From NCBI RefSeq assembly GCF_014651515.1, contig NZ_BMXA01000009.1, positions 62,001 through 126,000 of the forward strand: a DNA stretch of 64,000 bases, read 5' to 3'. Shown piece by piece: positions 44,355 through 51,786 of this stretch; the stretch's first letter is position 1; each line of letters begins with the position of its first letter. The notes under the pieces are model-generated. The model worked only from the letters and a program-made list of their open reading frames with translations, had not been told where the DNA came from and made no database searches. Position numbers and translations under genes: made by a program. Source of the stretch: Arenicella chitinivorans. GTDB lineage: Bacteria > Pseudomonadota > Gammaproteobacteria > Arenicellales > Arenicellaceae.

Positions 44355-45542
44355 ATGTCGAGTTCATCGGGTAACAGCAATAGAATGCGTGGTCGTAATA
44401 AGAAACCGTCGCCGAAAATTTCGATTAGCTCAGGGTTACAGAAACCACGACGCAGCCGACGGGACATGCGCATCGAACGTGGTAAACAAAATCTGCAAAA
44501 AATGCAGGCCCGTGCGGGTTCCTATGATCACGGGCCAGTAGTTGGTATTAGTCACCGGCCCGGTCACGGCTATGATCTGCATGCAGTTCAAAGCACGATG
44601 CCAAATGTGATCGCAACGTCGTCCCCACCTGATTTACAAGCACCAGACAGGAAAGCCAGTAAAGACAAAAAACTAACGAACGAGATAGTTGCAACGAAGA
44701 TCAAGCGGGAAATGATCGCCAAAAAACATATTGCACAGCACTTAAAAAAATTAGATGGAATATACATTCCTGGCGGCCAGGACATACCGAACGACGTTCA
44801 TCAATCACGTGAGGTGCGCTTGCAATATGAGGCGGAACTGGTTCGGGGCGCTCGAGAGCGTGGCATACCGGTGCTCGCCATCTGTGGTGGTTCTCGGCGT
44901 TTAGCGCAAGGCTATGGCGTTAACGAGGTGGATCTGTCCAGTCCAAGACTGGATATGCATAACCGTAGTGGAACACAAACAATGGCGCATGGTCTCAGCA
45001 TGCCGGACCCCAACACAATCTTGGGTGGAAATCGGATAACGGGAAAACGACAGAGCCAAGTTGATACCATCAACTCAACACACAGCAAAGTAGTGGAAAC
45101 GGAGCCCGAGCCCGTTCGGTTTCCCTGGAGCGTACCTAAGCTCAAGGGCGTTGATACTGTGAGCTCGCCGGATCGCGTGCGGTTTCAGTTTGGCTCATTT
45201 GTCCCCGAGCCAAGCTACTCGCCGCTATTGTCAGTAACGGCCATCGAGCCCAAGCACCGAACCGTCGAGGGCTTTGAATCGACGTTTGGCGCGCCTCATA
45301 TTGGCGTCACATCGCATCCCGAGGCCATCGCTGGAGGCAGTAGCAAAGCAGTAAAAAGCGCCAGCAAGGACGGAACGCAGTGGTCAAAGCATGTGATGCG
45401 TGCCTTCGAACAATCAACCCAGACATATCAGCGCCGTCGTCTGGTAAACGCTCAAATTATGGGACAGTTACCTAAATTCTATAAGCAAGATCAACAAGAT
45501 TTGCGTGCGCTTAAGTTGATACGTCGAAAAACCAAGGCGTAA
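44355..45542 (+). CDS. Class I glutamine amidotransferase/gamma-glutamyl hydrolase-like candidate effector
   Basis: A 395-residue protein with a strong AGGAGG site. The first ~58 residues are basic and disordered. From residue 60 it follows the PuuD/peptidase C26 order: GPVVGISH, then DGIYIPGGQDIP (residues 134-145), the nucleophile elbow VLAICGGSRRLAQG (Cys177), INSTHSKVVE (cf. VNSxHHQAV) and the catalytic His-Glu pair GVTSHPEA (His321, Glu323). All elements of a gamma-glutamyl amide hydrolase are therefore present, although C-terminal residues 330-395 are basic and helical. Possible substrates are gamma-glutamyl peptides or glutamine side chains; which one cannot be read from sequence. Unusual in a secretion locus. 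Confidence 0.8.
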   Translation: MSSSSGNSNRMRGRNKKPSPKISISSGLQKPRRSRRDMRIERGKQNLQKMQARAGSYDHGPVVGISHRPGHGYDLHAVQSTMPNVIATSSPPDLQAPDRKASKDKKLTNEIVATKIKREMIAKKHIAQHLKKLDGIYIPGGQDIPNDVHQSREVRLQYEAELVRGARERGIPVLAICGGSRRLAQGYGVNEVDLSSPRLDMHNRSGTQTMAHGLSMPDPNTILGGNRITGKRQSQVDTINSTHSKVVETEPEPVRFPWSVPKLKGVDTVSSPDRVRFQFGSFVPEPSYSPLLSVTAIEPKHRTVEGFESTFGAPHIGVTSHPEAIAGGSSKAVKSASKDGTQWSKHVMRAFEQSTQTYQRRRLVNAQIMGQLPKFYKQDQQDLRALKLIRRKTKA

Positions 45543-45645
45543 TTTAAAATGACTCAAACGGCAGAAAAAAGCGTCGCCAATAACTCGAGATTGAGAAGAT
45601 GTACTACTTGCTAATCTCAACACGCGTTAACCAAGAGGCTGAAAT

Positions 45646-46707
45646 GTGAATTACTTAAGGGGGCTAAGCTCTACAATCAACGCCGGGGCGTCTGCCGTAT
45701 GGCACGGCTCCGGTGCGTCCAGTGTATATCAGGGCGGTCAGGAAGTAATTCGTCATTCACAAACCGGCGGTACCTGGTCGGGTTTAGGGCAGGGCGTCGC
45801 AAGAATGGTGGTCGGCAGTGCAGCACTGTACAGCTTGCCAAGCGCGCCACTGCGCGCGCTAGGCTTCAGCGCGTTGAGTCATGTGCTTGCCCCAGGCGTA
45901 AATACTGAGTCGGTCCGAGAAACGGCAGGTCCAGTCATTAAGCACATGGGGAAGAAGATTGGGAATCAGCGACTTATTGACGCAGGGCGCAGGCTTCACT
46001 ACGGACACCTATCTGCGGATCAGTTGTTTCAGCGGCACCCATCGGCTTTTTTAAGGCACTATGCGATTCAATCGGTCATTCAGCCAGCTGATGAACCTGG
46101 TGGCCGGACGAACTATAACGACCAGTTTCAAATTCGAACAATTACAACAAGGTCGTCGGCATTTCCGCAGATGAATCGCATTACCGATTCATCTGATGTG
46201 ACTCGAGTGCCGACTCAGCATGTACAACTCGTGCGTGCAACCGAAGGAGAGAGCCATCAAGCAAGGAATCACAGTGTCCAGCTTGGCAGTAATTTCTCCG
46301 CCGCGTTTTTGCCGATGTTGCAGGCGAAAAACGATCATTTAACCTTCCGCGGTAGTCGAGGTCCCAGACTGTCGCCCCTGACCGTCCACGGGTATTCAGA
46401 GGGTCGAGTACGTGACAAGCACATGCGTCATCACCAACAATCGCTCACGGTGACAACGCAACTGACGGGCTGTTCAGTGACTCGGCAGGGCGCTTCATTG
46501 ATGCATATTCGACCACAGCAAAGCGGTGAGGCCTTACAAAGGGCACTGCCAGGGCGCGGCACAAACACATTTGGACGCCAGTCGTATGGCAATAATAACA
46601 AGGCCTTCGTGATGCTTCGACGTAAAGCCAATGGGCGCACTAAGCTCTACTTTCAAGTCCACAATGAGCGAACCAATCGGATACATTCAGGGAGTCGGTA
46701 TGTCTAA
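45646..46707 (+). CDS. LxGC deamidase-like candidate effector
   Basis: A 353-residue protein, GTG start with GAGG 6 nt upstream. The first ~85 residues are Gly/Ala/Ser-rich with hydrophobic runs (MVVGSAALYSLPSAPLRALGFSALSHVL), like the protein at 41495. The C-terminal ~90 residues contain TVTTQLTGCSVTRQGASLMHIRP: LTGC with Cys276 and His287 eleven residues later. LxGC followed by His at 12-17 residues is the catalytic layout of CNF1/BLF1/CheD-type glutamine deamidases. A compact beta-rich end (KAFVMLRRKANGRTKLYFQVHN) fits that fold. The call is motif-level, and the spacing is near the lower end. Confidence 0.55.
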   Translation: MNYLRGLSSTINAGASAVWHGSGASSVYQGGQEVIRHSQTGGTWSGLGQGVARMVVGSAALYSLPSAPLRALGFSALSHVLAPGVNTESVRETAGPVIKHMGKKIGNQRLIDAGRRLHYGHLSADQLFQRHPSAFLRHYAIQSVIQPADEPGGRTNYNDQFQIRTITTRSSAFPQMNRITDSSDVTRVPTQHVQLVRATEGESHQARNHSVQLGSNFSAAFLPMLQAKNDHLTFRGSRGPRLSPLTVHGYSEGRVRDKHMRHHQQSLTVTTQLTGCSVTRQGASLMHIRPQQSGEALQRALPGRGTNTFGRQSYGNNNKAFVMLRRKANGRTKLYFQVHNERTNRIHSGSRYV

Positions 46708-47251
46708 ACATTCAACGCCGACAAACCAACGCGTAGTTTTGGGAGACGCTTTAGCGCTCTTGGCGTCGTTCACTTTGATACAGGTAGGAGAGAAACGTGG
46801 TGCTGTACCAAGTTTGCATGCGGACATGTTGCGCCCGAAATCGTGGATGCTCACAACATGCAGTGTGACGTCTCTCATCGGGGTAAACCGCATGGTGCTG
46901 TTGAAAATGATAAGCAGCGGGGCCAACACCTTGCAGTCCACGCACCGATACTGTGCCACGATAGGGGCGCTCCGTCGTAGTGTGTGCCAAACCTCTGAAC
47001 GGACCAGGCTGCGCCATAAAACCGGCACTGTGAACCCGGGCAACTGGCGTATTAACGCGCGCAGCGTGCCAAGAATTGAAGTGTTTCGATGTCATCGTCA
47101 TTGCCTCCCTGAGTCACTCCCTACGCCGAAGGGTGGTCTGCGAGACCACGATTCGATGCTTAACATTCCGATCTACTATACGACCTCTGCCACCAACTTA
47201 CCAGAAAAATGCGGGATGCGCGCGTCACGAAGCGTTATTGGTCTCGCGTAT
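46708..47251. other. Unresolved stretch downstream of effector array
   Basis: No confident gene. Three competing frames exist: a plus ORF beginning ATG at 46700 overlapping the previous stop (GGGAG nearby), the plus frame continuing after the effector's own stop for about 90 codons with several Cys/His, and a minus ORF at 46687-47043 with a CxxC and hydrophobic patch. None has recognisable motifs and composition does not decide. This could be decayed effector or immunity DNA. Confidence 0.3.
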
Positions 47252-47704
47252 CTATTCCGATGGTGGCGTAACCACTCGCTTAGTGGTTATGTTCGCCTTG
47301 TTCATCAATTCATATTGCGCAAGTTGCAAATTGGCTTCGTTTTTGAACGGATTGAGGATAACCACATACACACGCTGACTGCTCGGGCCAGCAAACGGTC
47401 GTACCGTCGCGGGGTAACCCAATTCAGAGACTCGAATGGCCATTTGATCGGCGGTTGCCACGTCATAGAACACGCCGGCCTGCAGATTCAGCGGCAAGGG
47501 GTTGGTATCCGGAGTCAGCAACAAGCTATCGAAGGAAGGCAATGTTTCAGCATCTTCGGCCGCACTGTCTCCATCTTTCGTATTCGAGTCTTGCTTAGTG
47601 TTGGTTTTGGACGCGGTGGAGAACGGCTGCTGGCCGAGAATATACCCAGTCAATCCCCCCAACAAAACGGCGCAGGCCACAATAAATATCAGCGTTTTCT
47701 TCAT
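47252..47704 (-). CDS. SPOR-domain protein
   Basis: A 150-residue protein with an N-terminal membrane anchor (TLIFIVACAVLLGGLTGYILG), a charged Ser/Asp linker, and a C-terminal SPOR domain at residues ~74-145: LNLQAGVFYDVATADQMAIRVSELGYPATVRPF followed by RVYVVILNPFKNEANLQLAQYEL. SPOR domains bind peptidoglycan lacking stem peptides, often at the division site. It is divergent from the trimeric autotransporter, and its link to the T6SS, if any, is only positional. Confidence 0.85.
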   Translation of the reverse strand: MKKTLIFIVACAVLLGGLTGYILGQQPFSTASKTNTKQDSNTKDGDSAAEDAETLPSFDSLLLTPDTNPLPLNLQAGVFYDVATADQMAIRVSELGYPATVRPFAGPSSQRVYVVILNPFKNEANLQLAQYELMNKANITTKRVVTPPSE

Positions 47705-47838
47705 ATGCCAGGGATGAAATCGTTGGTTTGTACTACAGTTAGTAGATCGGATGGTATACGCAGGCTCGTGTCCTTAATCAAGGTTCATGTTACGCGTAAT
47801 CTGTGCAGTTGGGAATTATTTTACATTCGGAGGTTTCT

Positions 47839-49143
47839 ATGCGGTTTCCAATCGTATTCGCGCTGTCAGTAGTATTTGTGGTGTCTGTCGGCAGTGTTTT
47901 TAAGTATGGTCATTGTCTGGATTGCCCATCAGACTCGCCCGCTGCGCATTATGAAGCTACGGCAACTGCACTAGCACAAGCTGTAACAAACACCATTGTC
48001 TTTACCGACAGCGGTTTTCCAGTCCGGCTAATCGAGGCCAGTCAAGTGAAAACGACCGATACTCGGATCCATGATGCGGTCTTGTTCGATGCCATTGGTT
48101 CACCCGTCGATCAAGGTTCACTAGTCGCAATTTCTGTGTATCAGAGTCAACCAGCCCCACCACTTGACAAGCCTGAACCACCGTATGCGTTAGCTTCGTT
48201 GGATGGTGGTGACATGAGTCGTAAGACCGCAGTCAATGATGAGCCGATAATCGGTTTTGATCGACCCAAGGTAACGGCAACGACAATTCGTTACACCGAT
48301 GCGCACGTGCATAATCATACCCGCGAACCCGACTCCAGCCTCGTCCGTGACAAATCCGCCATTCCTGATCAGGCCTTCGGACAGGCATGGTCTGACACAA
48401 CCGTAACGAGAACGCCTGAACATCACGACCGGCGAGCGCAAGCCAAGCCGCATAAATCGATAACGTCAAGGCGTACGCCAACACTATACAGCCCACCCGA
48501 TGATTATTGGGGGCCGAGATCGCTGGGACGTGAAGCCCGCATAGCGCAGTTCACAGCATCCAGTTCGCCGATTTCGTCTGACCATTCAGCACGCCTCAGC
48601 GCGCCAGAATCTGCCAATCAGGGCATCGCAGGAAAAATGGTGGCGCATGCGGATGACGGCAGCGATGACTCCGGCTCCTCCAGTAACTCGGACGATATAG
48701 AAGACTCTGTTGATGACATAAGTGATGATCTGGACGATCTCTCCGACACCGTTGATGATTTAAGCGCCACGGTGGATGACGTCAAGGATTCGCTTAGTAC
48801 GGTTGAAGATCAAGTGGGGACGTTGCAAGGGCAAGTGGGGGACGTCGATGTGACCTCACTGTCGTCCAATTTTGACGACTTGAGTTCGCAGGTCACTTCG
48901 TTGGAGAAAAAAACCTATGCGGGTATCGCCGCAACGGCGTCCCTGGTCACGGCCATTCCAAGTGATCCTGGAAAAACAATTTTGAATGTGGGTTATGGTT
49001 ATTACCAAGGTCAACAAGCAATGGGGATTTCACTAAGCCGACGCATGTCGACGATCAACGGGTATTACTATAGCGGATTGGCCACAGGGCTGTCAGACAC
49101 CAAAATCCCACTGGTGCGAGTTGGTGTGGGGATCGAGTTCTAG
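47839..49143 (+). CDS. Small trimeric autotransporter (YadA-like anchor)
   Basis: A 434-residue surface protein with signal peptide (MRFPIVFALSVVFVVSVG), starting at the ATG at 47839 preceded by CGGAGG. Residues ~40-280 are low-complexity without recognisable head repeats. Residues ~285-350 form a heptad coiled-coil stalk rich in DD (DDIEDSVDDISDDLDDLSDT). The last ~80 residues are a YadA anchor: TYAGIAATASLVTAIPSDPGK, LNVGYGYYQGQQAMGISLSR, ending VRVGVGIEF with a terminal Phe. No known head domain means the adhesive part, if any, is novel. Confidence 0.85.
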   Translation: MRFPIVFALSVVFVVSVGSVFKYGHCLDCPSDSPAAHYEATATALAQAVTNTIVFTDSGFPVRLIEASQVKTTDTRIHDAVLFDAIGSPVDQGSLVAISVYQSQPAPPLDKPEPPYALASLDGGDMSRKTAVNDEPIIGFDRPKVTATTIRYTDAHVHNHTREPDSSLVRDKSAIPDQAFGQAWSDTTVTRTPEHHDRRAQAKPHKSITSRRTPTLYSPPDDYWGPRSLGREARIAQFTASSSPISSDHSARLSAPESANQGIAGKMVAHADDGSDDSGSSSNSDDIEDSVDDISDDLDDLSDTVDDLSATVDDVKDSLSTVEDQVGTLQGQVGDVDVTSLSSNFDDLSSQVTSLEKKTYAGIAATASLVTAIPSDPGKTILNVGYGYYQGQQAMGISLSRRMSTINGYYYSGLATGLSDTKIPLVRVGVGIEF

Positions 49144-49156
49144 AGTGCGCGTTGTA

Positions 49157-50539
49157 TTAACGCTCAGCATTATGACCAGCCTCGAAATCTCGACGATCCA
49201 GCTGATACTTCTGCATCAGACGCATGAACGATCGTCGTTCTTTTCGGGCTATTTTCGCGGCTCTCGAGACATTGCCTGCACTCAAGGCAAGCACACGCTT
49301 TAAGTAGGAGGACTCAAACGCTTCGACGACTTGGCGCTTTTCCTGTTGCATACCGAGCGGTACAGATAAGTGCGTTTCTTTCACCAGATAGGCTGACCAG
49401 TCGACGCCAGCCAGGGTACTAGCTGGCGACAGGCGTATAACGAATTGCTCTGATAGCAAACATAGACGAGTCACAATATTCTGCAGTTGGCGAATATTAC
49501 CCGGCCACTGGTAGGCAGACATAGCTCGGATCATATTTGGTGAGAACACCTTTGCTTGCAAATTATACTCTTTTGCGGCTTTGCGCATAAAAAACTGTGA
49601 TAAGAGATGAATGTCGCTGTCTCGTTCACGCAGCGGCGGCAAATCAATATGCAAGACATCCAACCGAAACAACAAGTCGTCTCTGAATTGGTTACGCTCA
49701 ACCAAATCTTGAAGCGACTTATTGCTCGCCGCTACCACTCGAATGTTGGTTTTCTTAAGTGTGTTACCGCCTTGTGGCCGAATTTCTCGGTCCTGTAAAT
49801 ATCGAAGAAGTGCAACCTGGGCTTTACTCGATAAGCTATCGATCTCGTCCAAGAATAATGTGCCATTCTCCGCCTGCTCGATCAGACCAACCCGATTTGA
49901 AACCGCGCCGGTATAGGCACCTTTAGTGTGTCCGAACAGTTCACTCAACAATAGTTCGTCGCTAAATGCGCCGCAATTTATCGGCACAAAGGGATGATCA
50001 CGCCGTTCACTTTCATAATGAATAAGCCTGGCAATCAGCTCTTTACCGGTTCCGGTTTCGCCTTGAATGAGCACGTCGCAGTCAATTTTGGCGATCTTCA
50101 TTGCCAGTTTCATAGTGCCATTGAAAGCCATTGAGTTGCCAATAATGCTGTTCAACCACAGATTATGCGACGTAGAGAATTGCACTGACTCGCGCCGGAT
50201 ATGGGATTGGATAAGCGCTGACACACAGTCATCGAGCGACAACGAAGTTTTCTGTGGAGCGATGTGTGAAGCAAAAGAAATCAGGTGTCCTCGCTGTGGC
50301 GCGCTAGCTTGCCACAGCATGTAAGTTACTTCACGCTCATTCAATGTGTGAAGAAGGTCCGCGTGGCGCTCACCGTCGTGAATACACACAATGAGTGGCG
50401 CTAGATCCATCTCATCGTATTTCGAATACGGAATTAAACGTACTTCAACGCCTAATTGTTGCAGGTTGTGATGCAACTGAGTGACGTCGAATGGCAGGTT
50501 TGGGACAGCCACGACAACAGGTCCTATAAAACTCAGCAC
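49157..50539 (-). CDS. Sigma-54-dependent enhancer-binding protein (T6SS activator candidate)
   Basis: A 460-residue activator, GTG start. Residues 1-115 form a receiver-like sensor (VVVAVPNLPFDVTQL) without a clear phospho-Asp pocket. Residues ~130-365 are the AAA+ module: Walker A GETGTGKE (160-167), GAYTGA (207-212, the sigma-54-contact loop with Tyr in place of Phe), Walker B TLFLDEID (227-234). The C-terminal Fis-like HTH is at ~425-455 (AGNVSRAAKIARKERRSFMRLMQKY). It bounds the T6SS island and most likely acts on the RpoN promoter at 17789, as VasH-type activators do elsewhere. Confidence 0.9.
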   Translation of the reverse strand: MLSFIGPVVVAVPNLPFDVTQLHHNLQQLGVEVRLIPYSKYDEMDLAPLIVCIHDGERHADLLHTLNEREVTYMLWQASAPQRGHLISFASHIAPQKTSLSLDDCVSALIQSHIRRESVQFSTSHNLWLNSIIGNSMAFNGTMKLAMKIAKIDCDVLIQGETGTGKELIARLIHYESERRDHPFVPINCGAFSDELLLSELFGHTKGAYTGAVSNRVGLIEQAENGTLFLDEIDSLSSKAQVALLRYLQDREIRPQGGNTLKKTNIRVVAASNKSLQDLVERNQFRDDLLFRLDVLHIDLPPLRERDSDIHLLSQFFMRKAAKEYNLQAKVFSPNMIRAMSAYQWPGNIRQLQNIVTRLCLLSEQFVIRLSPASTLAGVDWSAYLVKETHLSVPLGMQQEKRQVVEAFESSYLKRVLALSAGNVSRAAKIARKERRSFMRLMQKYQLDRRDFEAGHNAER

Positions 50540-50778
50540 TGGTTCCCTCCCATGGAGGCTTGTTGGTTACTCCCAAAATCCGATTTACTGCCAGTGAATA
50601 AGAACACAATATGGCGCTGCCTTTCCAACACAGCATAGGCGCAGACAAACTCAACCTGTGTTGGCAAGTCAGTCGTTAACGCCGCCAGATCACGTAGGAG
50701 ACGTACTGCGATAAAAGCAGGCTTTGACATCCATGCGTCGGGCAAAACCTTTCCACCAGTACCATCGTAGGCGTTCAC
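50533..50778 (-). CDS. Possible small gene upstream of the sigma-54 activator
   Basis: An 81-codon ORF on the same strand as the activator; its stop overlaps the activator's start (TGCTGAG). It begins with GTG at 50778 or ATG at 50730 (MSKPAFIAVRLLRDLAALTT). The reading is more protein-like than neighbouring frames (LPTQVEFVCAYAVLERQRHIVFLF) but has no recognised family and no strong SD. Could be an upstream coupled regulator peptide, or chance. Confidence 0.4.
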   Translation of the reverse strand: MNAYDGTGGKVLPDAWMSKPAFIAVRLLRDLAALTTDLPTQVEFVCAYAVLERQRHIVFLFTGSKSDFGSNQQASMGGNQC

Positions 50779-51206
50779 TGCTCAGAAGCACATTCTTCCT
50801 GCATTGCAGTCACGAAACAATTGGACGAAAGTCCAATAAGCAAGCGCACCGCTCTGGAAGTCGCCCGCGAGCCGGGTTCACGCAGGTGCTAGGACTGAAA
50901 TTCCGTACAGTCGCATTCAGCTGATTCCTTCCAGCAACTGGCTACGAACAGGGGAAATGGCCGAAATTGGTACGCGATATTCAGCAACATCGGTACTATA
51001 GAACAAACGATGCAGTAATGCCCTCGGTGAGTGTTCGCGGAGAAACCAGATCCAAGACAAGATGATCTATCGCTCAATCTCGTCGGCGCTGCAGCATAGA
51101 TTTTGGCATCGCGCATAATCGCGGTAATTTGGCGTTTGACGTCGACTGAAGTACTACGATGGCGATGGGGCCAACTAAACAATCAATCCGATTAGAGGTA
51201 AGTACG
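50779..51206. other. Intergenic, nothing recognised
   Basis: About 430 bp between the activator unit and the DUF1428 gene. I see no convincing ORF, hairpin or known site apart from the AGAGG ribosome site just before 51207. Confidence 0.5.
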
Positions 51207-51560
51207 ATGAACTACATAGATGGGTTCGTGGCCGCTGTGCCCGTGAAAAACAAAGATGCGTATTTGGCGCACGCCAAGAAAGCCGCCGATGTCTTTATGG
51301 AACACGGTGCATTAAACCTGGTCGAAACCTGGGGCGATGACGTTCCCGACGGTAAGGTCACGTCTTTTCCCATGGCGGTCCAATGCAAAGAAGACGAAGC
51401 GGTGGTGTTCTCTTGGATTACCTGGCCGTCCAAAGAAGCGCGTGACCTCGGTATGCAAAAGGTGATGCAGGACGAGCGCATGACCAACCAGAGTAACCCC
51501 ATGCCATTTGATGGAAAACGACTTATCTATGGTGGTTTTCAGGTGGTTTTAGTCGTTTGA
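51207..51560 (+). CDS. DUF1428 family protein
   Basis: A 117-residue cytosolic protein starting at the ATG at 51207 (AGAGG upstream; a longer in-frame start at 51159 is less likely). It matches DUF1428 (YbaA-like, dimeric ferredoxin fold): MNYIDGFVAAVPVKNKDAYLAHAKKAADVFMEHGALNLVETWGDDVPDGKVTSFPMAV, then FSWITWPSKEARDLGMQKVMQDERM and MPFDGKRLIYGGFQ. The whole length is typical. Biochemical role is unknown. Confidence 0.92.
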   Translation: MNYIDGFVAAVPVKNKDAYLAHAKKAADVFMEHGALNLVETWGDDVPDGKVTSFPMAVQCKEDEAVVFSWITWPSKEARDLGMQKVMQDERMTNQSNPMPFDGKRLIYGGFQVVLVV

Positions 51561-51786
51561 TGAGAAAAACGGATGAAGAAGTTGCGACCTGAAACCAGTG
51601 ATTGTCGAAGCGAACTGCGTTCGAGGTTTCCTCTCACTAAGCTAGTAGTCTACCGTCCCTAAAACGCGTCACAATTCGGTGGAGTCGAGATCGCGTGCCC
51701 CGGTTTTTAGCTGCCTCGAATTAATGAGCTTGGGTGTGAGAATTGCTAGGCGATCTACCAGAACGCGACCACGGTTGTTGGACGCG

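Noticed and set aside
45543-45645. Inverted GAGATT/AATCTC between effector genes as a terminator
   Set aside because: Stem of only 6 bp with a long loop and no T run; too weak to call.
17861-46707. Extracellular contractile injection system or phage tail instead of T6SS
   Set aside because: The TssJ/TssL/TssM membrane complex together with TssK and VgrG defines a T6SS; no eCIS-specific genes are present.
46631-47872. 413-codon plus-strand ORF
   Set aside because: It runs antisense through the SPOR-domain gene and has irregular composition with many Arg/Cys/His and no motif. It is probably a shadow frame; only its beginning is discussed as unresolved.
49157-50539. AAA+ protein considered as ClpV
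   Set aside because: Only one AAA+ module, with GAYTGA and Fis-type HTH; it is a sigma-54 activator.
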